DNA of 6,011 nt, from assembly GCA_031254735.1 (NCBI GenBank), contig JAIRTU010000049.1:1-6011 (forward strand), given 5' to 3'. The position numbers and the translations under genes were made by a program. Numbering within the stretch: the first letter of the stretch is position 1; each line of letters begins with the position of its first letter. Under the pieces are notes generated by a model, which did no database searches, had not been told where the DNA came from, and saw only the letters and a program-made list of their open reading frames with translations. The DNA is from Bacteroidales bacterium. Its GTDB lineage: Bacteria > Bacteroidota > Bacteroidia > Bacteroidales > WCHB1-69. This document shows, piece by piece, positions 1 to 6,011 of this stretch.

Positions 1-2694
1 TACGGTATCTTCCACCTCTTTGGGAGAGAGTTCCGCCGAGAGTGCTATGGTAAAACGTGTCTTTCCGTTGAAAGAAACAGGATAATGAATCGTGTTTTCC
101 TGCAAATAGCTTTCGTTCACTTGGGGAAAATCTTCGTAAGAAACAGTTTCGGTATGTCCCAACATTTGCCATAATTCTTCTGCCAGATGCGGTGCAAACG
201 GAGAAATGATGATACAAAGCGGTTCAAGTATCTCTCTCTTGTTGCATTTCAACTCGGTGAGTTCGTTCACACAAATCATAAACGCACTGACAGAGGTGTT
301 GAAAGAAAACTTTTCAATGTCGTCCTGTATCTTTTTCACCGTTTTGTGCAGTATCTTCCATTCTTCGGCTGTTGCTTTCTCTTCGGATATTTGAAAATGG
401 TTTTCCGTATTGTTGTGATAGAGTTTCCAATATTTGCGGATAAACCGAAAAACGCCCTCTATTCCTTTGGTATCCCAAGGTTTAGACTGTTCCAACGGTC
501 CCAAAAACATCTCGTACATACGCAAGGCGTCAGCGCCGTATTTTTCCACCAAATCATCAGGGTTTTGAACGTTGTAGTACGATTTAGACATTTTTTCTAT
601 CTCGTATCCGCAAATATATTGTCCGTTTTCCAAAACAAATTCGGCATCGGAAAATTCGGCTCGCCATTTTTTAAAACCCTCTATATCCAACACATCGTTA
701 TTTACCAAATCGATAGCCACGCGAATAGGGTCGGTTTGATAATCCTTTCGGAGATTGCGGGAAATATAGCGGTTTGTTTCTTTTTCTCTGTAAACAAAAC
801 TTGTCCGTCCCTGTATCATTCCCTGATTGATCAACTTTTGAAAAGGTTCGTCTTTGCAGACTATCCCCAAGTCGAAAAGAAATTTGTTCCACATGCGAGA
901 ATAGAGCAAATGCCCTGTTGCATGTTCCGAACCGCCCACATACAAATCCACATTCTGCCAATATCGATTGGCGTCTTTCCCGATATATTCCCTGCAATTG
1001 TGCGGGTCCATATAACGCAGATAATAGGCATTCGAGCCGGCAAAACCGGGCATGGTGTTACAGTCTAAGGGAAACCCTTTGTATGTCCATTCTTTGGCAC
1101 GTGCCAATGGCGGTTCTCCTGTTTCCGTAGGAAGATATTTATCTATCTCCGGCAAACGCAACGGCAAGTCTTCTTCATTGATGGGATAAGGCATACCCTC
1201 TTTGTAGTATATCGGAAAAGGCTCTCCCCAATATCGCTGCCGACTGAAAATAGCATCTCGAAGACGATAATTCACCGTTCCTGTCCCGATTTTACGTTCT
1301 TCCACTTTTTGTATCACCGCAGAAATGGCTTCTTTCACTTCCATTCCGTTTATAAAATCGGAATGGATACATTTTCCGTCTTTGGACTCTTTCGCTTCTT
1401 CCCATGTCGCCGTGTCTTCGGGCTGTTCGCCTTTGGGAACGGTTACCTGCACTATCGGAAGATTGAAATGGCGGGCAAAAGCAAAATCTCGACTGTCGTG
1501 AGCAGGAACTGCCATAATAGCGCCCGTTCCGTATCCTGCCAACACATAATCCGACGTCCAGACAGGAATTTTTTCTCCGGTAAAAGGGTGAATGGCATAC
1601 GAGCCGGTAAACACACCTGTTACCTTTTTCACCTCCGACAAACGCTCGCGTTCGGAACGGTTTTTGGCTCGGCTGATATAGTTTGCCACTTCTTCTTTTT
1701 GTTGAGCAGAGACAATAATATCATTGAGTTCATGTTCGGGAGACAATACCATAAACGACACGCCGAAAACGGTATCGGGACGAGTGGTAAATATCTCCAA
1801 CAAATGTCCCGAATGATTTTCTATTTCAAAAACAATGGATGCACCTTCGCTTCTTCCGATCCAATTCCGTTGAATTTCTTTCAACGATTCCGACCATTCG
1901 ATCTTGTCCAAGCCGTCCAGCAGGCGTTGAGCGTAAGCCGTAATTCGCAACGACCATTGTTTCATTCGTTTTCGTTCCACAGGATACCCTCCGCGAACAG
2001 ATACGCCGCCCACAACTTCATCGTTTGCAAGCACCGTTCCCAAGTCGGCACACCAATTTACAATAGATTCGGAAAGATAAGCCAAGCGGTAATTCATCAG
2101 GATTTCCTGTTGTTGTTTTTCGGATTTTCCGTTCCATTCATTGGCAGTAAACGACAATATTTCCGTACATGCCAAGTCCAAACCGTCCGTTCCCTGTGCA
2201 GAAAAGACTTCTATCAATTCAGCTATCGGTCGAGCTTGATTTGCCTGATTGCAATAATACGAATTGAACAATTGCAAGAATCCCCATTGAGTCCATTTGT
2301 AATATGCGGGGTCGTCGGTGCGGACAGACCTGTCCCAATCGAACGACAAACCCAACTTGTCCAGCTGTTCGCGATAGCGTTTGATGTTGTTTTCGGTGGT
2401 AATGGCGGGGTGTTGACCTGTCTGTATGGCGTATTGTTCGGCGGGAAGTCCGTAGGCGTCGTAACCCATGGGGTGCAATACATTGTATCCTTTCAAACGC
2501 ATGTATCGAGCGTAAATATCGCCGGCGATGTATCCGAGCGGGTGTCCCACATGCAAGCCCGACCCGGAAGGATAGGGAAACATGTCCAAGACATAATATT
2601 TAGGTTTTTCCGACTTGTTTTCCGTCTTAAACGTTTTCTCTTTCAGCCATTTTTGCTGCCATTTTTTTTCTGTCTCGATAAAATTATATTCCAT
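1..2694 (-). CDS. leuS: Leucyl-tRNA synthetase (LeuRS), 3' end cut off by window edge
   Basis: Cytoplasmic class I aminoacyl-tRNA synthetase that attaches leucine to tRNA-Leu using ATP. The frame is open from the ATG at 2694-2692 down to base 1 (898 codons) with no stop, so only the last few tens of residues of the C-terminal domain are missing. Visible landmarks are all in one frame: HIGH-type motif HVGH at residues 48-51; CP1 editing-domain threonine-rich loop TTRPDT at 303-308 (T308 corresponds to E. coli T252); AHDSRD near 398-403 with D400 in the place of the editing aspartate D345; RYWGEP at 487-492; KMSKS at 701-705. Compared with E. coli, about 50 extra residues lie between 146 and 205. 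The ZN1 region (229-242, [14 protein letters not shown]) lacks the CxxC pair. The start follows an A-rich leader (CAACAATAAACAATG) without a clear Shine-Dalgarno. It is the last visible gene of the minus-strand run, 65 bases after the kinase stop. Identity is essentially certain. Confidence 0.98.
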   Translation of the reverse strand, partial: MEYNFIETEKKWQQKWLKEKTFKTENKSEKPKYYVLDMFPYPSGSGLHVGHPLGYIAGDIYARYMRLKGYNVLHPMGYDAYGLPAEQYAIQTGQHPAITTENNIKRYREQLDKLGLSFDWDRSVRTDDPAYYKWTQWGFLQLFNSYYCNQANQARPIAELIEVFSAQGTDGLDLACTEILSFTANEWNGKSEKQQQEILMNYRLAYLSESIVNWCADLGTVLANDEVVGGVSVRGGYPVERKRMKQWSLRITAYAQRLLDGLDKIEWSESLKEIQRNWIGRSEGASIVFEIENHSGHLLEIFTTRPDTVFGVSFMVLSPEHELNDIIVSAQQKEEVANYISRAKNRSERERLSEVKKVTGVFTGSYAIHPFTGEKIPVWTSDYVLAGYGTGAIMAVPAHDSRDFAFARHFNLPIVQVTVPKGEQPEDTATWEEAKESKDGKCIHSDFINGMEVKEAISAVIQKVEERKIGTGTVNYRLRDAIFSRQRYWGEPFPIYYKEGMPYPINEEDLPLRLPEIDKYLPTETGEPPLARAKEWTYKGFPLDCNTMPGFAGSNAYYLRYMDPHNCREYIGKDANRYWQNVDLYVGGSEHATGHLLYSRMWNKFLFDLGIVCKDEPFQKLINQGMIQGRTSFVYREKETNRYISRNLRKDYQTDPIRVAIDLVNNDVLDIEGFKKWRAEFSDAEFVLENGQYICGYEIEKMSKSYYNVQNPDDLVEKYGADALRMYEMFLGPLEQSKPWDTKGIEGVFRFIRKYWKLYHNNTENHFQISEEKATAEEWKILHKTVKKIQDDIEKFSFNTSVSAFMICVNELTELKCNKREILEPLCIIISPFAPHLAEELWQMLGHTETVSYEDFPQVNESYLQENTIHYPVSFNGKTRFTIALSAELSPKEVEDTV

Positions 2695-2759
2695 TGTTTA
2701 TTGTTGATTCTTCGTGATTTTTATCTGTCAATTACGCTGTTTCTTTTTCTTTATTTTCC
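2695..2759 (-). other. 65-base spacer between kinase gene and leuS
   Basis: Read on the minus strand, this gap is A-rich (runs such as AAAGAAAAAGAAACAG). I see no hairpin followed by a T-run, so no intrinsic terminator for the upstream gene. There is also no good match to the Bacteroidota -7 box TAnnTTTG. The simplest reading is that leuS is transcribed by read-through from the upstream genes, with the spacer serving as an unstructured translation leader. A weak internal promoter cannot be excluded by eye. Confidence 0.5.
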
Positions 2760-4418
2760 TTAATATTTAAACACGCTTCCGCCGAAAAACTCCCGCAAAA
2801 TAGACGAATGCGGCACATCGATTTCGGGCAGTTCGGAAAAATAGCTGAACAGCTTTATCAAACGGATAGCTTCGGTGCGTTCGTCTGCGTTTTCCGGCAC
2901 TTCTTCCAACAAAGGAACGGCATGTTTTTTCAACAAACTCAACTCGCACAGTATCGCCGAATTGAACATAATATCTGCATTTTCCTGAAAAGGAAATATC
3001 CATTTTTCTTCTCCCTTGCGTACGCTTGCCCAGCGGTTCAACGATTGCGTTGCCGAATATCCGCGAAAATTATTGTCGCGTACAATACGGCGAATCAAAC
3101 GGTTGTCGTTGGAATGGATAGGATTGTGTTTGTCTATTGCCAACGATGTTAAGGCAGAAACAAATACTTTGTACGTATAACGCTGATCGATGCTTTGCGA
3201 CAAAAGCGGATTTAAACAATGTATTCCCTCAATGAGGATGATCGATTTTTTATTCAATTTCAGCTTCGAGCCTGTCCATATTTTTTTCCCCTGCTGAAAA
3301 TCGAAAATCGGAGTTTCAATTTCTTTGCCGGCAATAAGGTCGGAGAGTTGTTGATTCATCAAATCCAAATCAAGGGCATTGATATGCTCGAAATCGAAAT
3401 TCCCATCTTCGTCCAATGGTGTTTGGTCGCGTTCCACAAAATAATTATCTGCCGATATTTGTATCGGGCGATAGCCCAAAACGCCCAACTGCACAGAAAG
3501 CCTGCGGCAGCCGGTGGTTTTTCCCGAAGAAGAAGGTCCGCTAATCAACACCACTTTCACATCTTCGCGTTCGGCAATTTCGTCGGCAATTTTTGTCAAT
3601 TTCTTTTCCTGCAAAGCCTCCGACATCAGCACCAAATCTTTGGAGTTTCCGTTTTTTATTGCCTCGTCCAAATCTCCCACATAAGGAACTTCCATAATAC
3701 GACTCCATTCTTTATGCTCTTTGAAGATGTTGAATAGTTTCGGCGATTTGCGGGCAGGCGACAATCGGTCGGGAAAATGGCGGGACGGCGTGCGAAGAAG
3801 AAGTCCGGTCTCGTATTTTTCCAATCCGAAATGCTGCAAATAGCCTGTTGCAGGCACAAGACACCCGAAAAAATAGTTGATAGTATTGTCTAATGAATAA
3901 ATAGAGGTATAAAATACGTTTCGATGTTTCAACAGTTTTTCTTTATCGGTCAGCATTTGTTCCCGATATTTGGCAATGGCGTCTTCGGTGAGTAAGGTCT
4001 TCCGCACAAAAGGCAAGTCTTGTGCAACCAGTTCTCTCATTCTGTTTTCGATACGCTTGGCAACATTTTCGTCCACAATAAAATTGGGGTTTTCAAATTC
4101 GCAATATCTTCCTCCCGAAATGGAATGTTTTATAATAATGTCTTCCGGCTGATAAATATCTTTGACCGCTTTGTAGAGCAAGAAATTCAAAGAGCGGTTA
4201 TACATCGCATCGCCCGAAGGGTTGCTCGCATCAAAAAAATTAATCACCTTGTTGGAATACACTTTGTAGTTCAGCGATTTCACTCTGTTGTTGATCTTCG
4301 CACCCAAAATAGGATACGAAAGTTGCACATCCAAATCTTTGGCTATTTCCGACAGGCGAACGCCTTCTTCGTATTTTTTCCTTATATTTTCTTTGTTTAC
4401 ACAAACTATTTCTATCAT
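2760..4418 (-). CDS. Uridine kinase/phosphoribulokinase-family nucleoside kinase with ThrRS-like N-terminal domains
   Basis: 552 residues, in two parts. The N-terminus resembles the non-catalytic front of threonyl-tRNA synthetase: a TGS-like fold at about 1-65, then a stretch at about 71-108 like the second additional domain (AVKDIY, SISGGRYCEF). The HxxxH histidines of true ThrRS are replaced, by eye, with R75 and F79. The C-terminal half is a P-loop kinase of the uridine kinase/PRK type: Walker A GPSSSGKT at 294-301, SADNYF with D324 as the probable catalytic or metal-binding acid, FDFEHINALD at 341-350, IEGIHCL at 396-402, and an Arg-rich lid NRLIRRIVRDNNFRG at 439-453. It probably phosphorylates a nucleoside with ATP in the cytoplasm. 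The true substrate of this fused family is not something I can name, so no gene symbol is given. ATG at 4418 lies 12 bases after the phosphatase stop, preceded by GGGAAAA as a possible ribosome binding site. Length appears full. Confidence 0.9.
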   Translation of the reverse strand: MIEIVCVNKENIRKKYEEGVRLSEIAKDLDVQLSYPILGAKINNRVKSLNYKVYSNKVINFFDASNPSGDAMYNRSLNFLLYKAVKDIYQPEDIIIKHSISGGRYCEFENPNFIVDENVAKRIENRMRELVAQDLPFVRKTLLTEDAIAKYREQMLTDKEKLLKHRNVFYTSIYSLDNTINYFFGCLVPATGYLQHFGLEKYETGLLLRTPSRHFPDRLSPARKSPKLFNIFKEHKEWSRIMEVPYVGDLDEAIKNGNSKDLVLMSEALQEKKLTKIADEIAEREDVKVVLISGPSSSGKTTGCRRLSVQLGVLGYRPIQISADNYFVERDQTPLDEDGNFDFEHINALDLDLMNQQLSDLIAGKEIETPIFDFQQGKKIWTGSKLKLNKKSIILIEGIHCLNPLLSQSIDQRYTYKVFVSALTSLAIDKHNPIHSNDNRLIRRIVRDNNFRGYSATQSLNRWASVRKGEEKWIFPFQENADIMFNSAILCELSLLKKHAVPLLEEVPENADERTEAIRLIKLFSYFSELPEIDVPHSSILREFFGGSVFKY

Positions 4419-4430
4419 ATTTTTCCCAGA
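4419..4430 (-). promoter_or_regulatory. Likely ribosome binding site of the kinase gene
   Basis: On the minus strand the 12 bases between the phosphatase TAG and the kinase ATG read TCTGGGAAAAAT. The purine stretch GGGAAAA sits close to the start and is the best Shine-Dalgarno-like sequence in this gene run. It supports the ATG at 4418 and translation from a shared message. The match to the anti-Shine-Dalgarno is only partial. Confidence 0.4.
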
Positions 4431-4904
4431 CTATAAGGCTTTGTATTGTATTCTTTTGATGATACCCTCGCATGCTTCGTCTATCAGTTGGAAGGCGTCT
4501 TCGTAATTTTTCATCGTGCCGCCCCAGGGGTCGGGAACGCGGCGATTGCTTTTTGGAGACACAACATTACGCAGATAATCTACTTTTTGCATATCTTTTT
4601 CTGTGCGGGCTTTCTTTTCCACATCGCGATAATTGCCGGCGTCCATTACATATATTTTATCGAAACGATCAAAATCTTCCGTTTCAAAAAGACGTTGCCG
4701 CTGTCGGCTTATGTCTATTCCGTGATTTTTCGCCGTTTGAACAGCCATCGCATGGGGCTGTTCTCCCAAATGACAGGCTTCAAAACCACAGGAATCAACC
4801 GTTGTGGAACTGATTAAATTGTTTTCTTCCAATTTCTTTTGTAAAATTCCTTCTGCCATGGGCGATCGGCAAATATTGCCCAGACAAACCATTAATATCT
4901 TCAT
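4431..4904 (-). CDS. Low-molecular-weight protein tyrosine phosphatase
   Basis: 157 residues, the usual length for the family. It hydrolyses phosphotyrosine on proteins through a cysteinyl-phosphate intermediate in the cytoplasm. The N-terminal P-loop CLGNICRSP (7-15) gives the nucleophile C7, phosphate-binding R13 and S14, and a second cysteine C12 that in studied relatives can form a protective disulfide with the nucleophile. DSCGFEACHLGEQPH (37-51) is the family's second conserved segment. The general acid is D125 in VPDPWGG (123-129); W127 and G128 take the places of the two tyrosines of the mammalian DPYY motif. The acid loop argues for a phosphatase rather than an ArsC-type arsenate reductase of the same fold. 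ATG at 4904 begins 9 bases after the upstream gene's TAA; the leader CGAGCAACA has no strong Shine-Dalgarno. Targets are unknown; in Porphyromonas the homologue Ltp1 affects exopolysaccharide and community growth, which may not carry over here. Confidence 0.95.
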   Translation of the reverse strand: MKILMVCLGNICRSPMAEGILQKKLEENNLISSTTVDSCGFEACHLGEQPHAMAVQTAKNHGIDISRQRQRLFETEDFDRFDKIYVMDAGNYRDVEKKARTEKDMQKVDYLRNVVSPKSNRRVPDPWGGTMKNYEDAFQLIDEACEGIIKRIQYKAL

Positions 4905-4913
4905 TGTTGCTCG

Positions 4914-5789
4914 TTATTTTTCCAAAAAATCAATGACAAACTGCATTTTCATCAATCCTCCCTTCAAAAGGTTTCCCATAGAAGCGTAAGAGGCAGACAG
5001 CTCCAAATAATTGTGATGTCCGAATAAGACTAACGGAGTTTGACTGCTTTCATTATAATCGTTCAACAGTCTGCATTTTTGTTTTATGCCCAATATCTGA
5101 CACGAAACAATAAACGTTTTTCTTCCACGCGACACATGCTCAAACAAATCTCGATGAAGATTGGTAATAATATTGCCGTAACTGTCGATGTATTGAGCCC
5201 TGCAAATAATTTGATTTTCTTTTTGCGGAGGAATATATGCCGCATCCATTTTCAAGAGTTCGATAGATTCCAACCGGTATGCTTCGCCCACCGTGTTTAA
5301 TGCAGCTCCTTTTGCCAAAGCACTTGCCGCTTTTGCAAAATAAGCAATTGCCCGAAACGTATGGTAATCGGCGTATTCTTCGTGCGGAGCAATCTTTACA
5401 ATTTCGGTTATTTTGTCCGCGTCGGTAAACAGAGTAACAATTCCATTGTTGGCACATAAAAAATAATGTCCGTCGTAACAAAAAGCCAGATGATGCGTGA
5501 AAGGCAAGGCTTGCGTGTTTCCTGTTGTCTTCAAAGTGTGGCAGAAAACGGAAGCGTTGGTCAGCGAGATATGATTGACGTCTATTATATGAACACTCTT
5601 TGGGGGATAATGATGATACATCGTTTTTATCAGAAAAGCCGCATCTGCAACGGCGTGTTTGCGTATGCGATGAGTAACATCAACAATTCGTGCATCTGCA
5701 TTTTCACGATACAAATGCGCCTTGAATATGGCAGCATAATTGTCCGAATCGCCCCAATCGGTTGTTAATGTAATGATATTGCTCTTCAT
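4914..5789 (-). CDS. SAM hydroxide adenosyltransferase (DUF62/SAM_HAT) family protein
   Basis: 291 residues from the chosen ATG at 5789. Characterised members split S-adenosylmethionine with water into adenosine and methionine; the chlorinase and fluorinase are relatives. N-terminal domain: ITLTTDWGDSDNY (5-18), where D11 matches the ribose-binding aspartate; IVDVTHRI (35-42); VHIID (66-70); GHYFLCANNGI (107-117). The C-terminal barrel carries the signature YIDSYGNIITNL (200-211) and ends with LELSASYASMGNLLKGG (262-278). The family's VVDPGVG...R segment is replaced by IIDVNHISLTN, and the HGRDxFAP segment by FRAIAYFAK, so the Asp-Arg-His triad keeps only D70. Related Bacteroidota proteins are, as I recall, also divergent here. 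A further in-frame ATG at 5948 would add 53 residues but would run through the promoter at 5811-5818 and add nothing family-like, so 5789 is preferred. It is the first gene of the run and ends 9 bases before the phosphatase. Confidence 0.88.
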   Translation of the reverse strand: MKSNIITLTTDWGDSDNYAAIFKAHLYRENADARIVDVTHRIRKHAVADAAFLIKTMYHHYPPKSVHIIDVNHISLTNASVFCHTLKTTGNTQALPFTHHLAFCYDGHYFLCANNGIVTLFTDADKITEIVKIAPHEEYADYHTFRAIAYFAKAASALAKGAALNTVGEAYRLESIELLKMDAAYIPPQKENQIICRAQYIDSYGNIITNLHRDLFEHVSRGRKTFIVSCQILGIKQKCRLLNDYNESSQTPLVLFGHHNYLELSASYASMGNLLKGGLMKMQFVIDFLEK

Positions 5790-5810
5790 TCGCTTACTTG
5801 TTTTCGCGTG

Positions 5811-5839
5811 CAAAGTTAATGAAAAAAACAGCATGAAAA
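5811..5839 (-). promoter_or_regulatory. Bacteroidota-type promoter for the four-gene minus-strand run
   Basis: Minus-strand TAACTTTG at 5818-5811 matches the Bacteroidota -7 consensus TAnnTTTG exactly. About 17 bases upstream is TTTT at 5839-5836, a weak stand-in for the -33 TTTG/TTG element. A transcript starting some 6 bases downstream would have a leader of about 15 bases before the ATG at 5789, containing AAGTAAG as a poor ribosome binding site. No promoter of similar quality is seen in the gaps before the downstream genes. The call rests on the -7 box and its placement, not on the -33 element. Confidence 0.65.
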
Positions 5840-5935
5840 CACATCGCCCGCAGAAACACACAGGAAAAAATGATTTGGCAATGTATGTTGTTCCGTTTTT
5901 TTTCTTTCCCGTCGAAACGGCAAGCATAATTTTTA

Positions 5936-5943
5936 TACTTTTG
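5936..5943 (+). promoter_or_regulatory. Bacteroidota-type -7 box for the plus-strand gene
   Basis: TACTTTTG fits TAnnTTTG exactly and ends 17 bases before the ATG at 5961. Transcription would start around 5950, leaving a leader of roughly 10 bases (ATTTATTTACG region). No convincing -33 element is seen at the expected distance, around 5912-5917, where the sequence is TCGAAA. If that gap is real, the promoter may be weak or need an activator. Confidence 0.6.
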
Positions 5944-5960
5944 TGCAAAATTTATTTACG

Positions 5961-6011
5961 ATGAAATGCTTGTATAACCTTGTTGCCGTTTTGGGTTTAG
6001 CCGTTGGAGCG
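5961..6011 (+). CDS. Start of an unidentified gene with a signal-peptide-like N-terminus (3' cut off)
   Basis: ATG at 5961 opens a frame that stays open to the window end, giving 17 residues: MKCLYNLVAVLGLAVGA. A single lysine followed by a hydrophobic run rich in Leu, Val, Ala and Gly looks like the front of a Sec signal peptide or a first membrane segment. This suggests an exported or membrane protein. The well-placed -7 box at 5936-5943 supports this start. Nothing in these residues identifies a family. The cysteine at position 3 is too early to be a lipobox cysteine; a lipoprotein cysteine could still follow outside the window. Confidence 0.6.
   Translation, partial: MKCLYNLVAVLGLAVGA

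Larger units (their letters stand above)
5790..5960. other. Divergent intergenic region between the two transcription units
   Basis: 171 bases separate the minus-strand SAM enzyme gene from the plus-strand gene at 5961. The region holds two outward-facing -7 boxes. Between them are A/T runs and one small inverted repeat, CCGTTT at 5893-5898 and AAACGG at 5915-5920, with a 16-base spacer. No coding segment in it looks real. Confidence 0.7.

Noticed and set aside
187..1068. 293-codon open frame on the plus strand opposite leuS
   Set aside because: Antisense shadow over the KMSKS-containing half of LeuRS. There is no promoter box or family resemblance, and its composition is atypical for a real protein.
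2695..2759. Possible terminator or leuS attenuator in the longest gap of the run
   Set aside because: The T-rich look is on the plus strand only; the transcript is A-rich here, with no stem-loop or T-box-like element visible.
1309..2763. 484-codon open frame on the plus strand opposite leuS
   Set aside because: It lies entirely antisense to a clear LeuRS frame that has all its motifs. The predicted protein is a low-complexity mix rich in Phe, Arg, His and Cys with no recognisable domain, as expected for a shadow frame.
3219..3737. 172-codon plus-strand open frame opposite the kinase gene
   Set aside because: It covers the kinase Walker A and catalytic region on the other strand, and the translation resembles no protein family.
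5790..5948. Upstream extension of the SAM enzyme from an in-frame ATG at 5948
   Set aside because: It would read through the -7 box at 5811-5818 and add 53 residues absent from the family, whose members begin just before the TTDxG motif.
1..6011. Mobile element, CRISPR array, tRNA, or a novel defence-type system
   Set aside because: Every stretch over 300 bases is covered by a housekeeping-type gene. I saw no repeat arrays, transposase motifs, tRNA cloverleaf or toxin-antitoxin pair.

Overview
The window reads as chromosomal housekeeping DNA from a member of the Bacteroidota, most likely the Bacteroidales. Three things point there. Both divergent promoters at the right end carry the lineage's -7 motif TAnnTTTG. 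The coding starts have A-rich leaders with little Shine-Dalgarno character. The leucyl-tRNA synthetase has an extra N-terminal block and lacks zinc-binding cysteines, a form I associate with this phylum. Genus or species cannot be told from the sequence alone.

Layout, in the direction of transcription (right to left): a minus-strand run of four tightly packed genes starts at a promoter near 5811-5839. The genes are a SAM hydroxide adenosyltransferase-family protein (5789-4914), a low-molecular-weight protein tyrosine phosphatase (4904-4431), a P-loop nucleoside/uridine kinase-like protein with a ThrRS-like N-terminus (4418-2760), and leucyl-tRNA synthetase leuS (2694 to beyond base 1, lacking its C-terminal end). 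The gaps are 9, 12 and 65 bases with no visible terminator, so they are probably one operon. From a divergent promoter in the 171-base gap, a plus-strand gene begins at 5961. Only its first 17 codons are in the window, and they look like a signal peptide.

How the genes fit together: leuS charges tRNA-Leu. If the SAM hydroxide adenosyltransferase homologue is active, it would make adenosine and methionine, and the kinase downstream is a plausible, unproven, consumer of a nucleoside such as adenosine. The phosphatase probably acts on phosphotyrosine proteins. No mobile element, CRISPR array, RNA gene or defence system is visible. The points most worth a second look are the departures from family consensus: loss of the expected Arg and His in the SAM enzyme, an aminoacyl-tRNA-synthetase-like module fused to the kinase, and the zinc-less, enlarged LeuRS.
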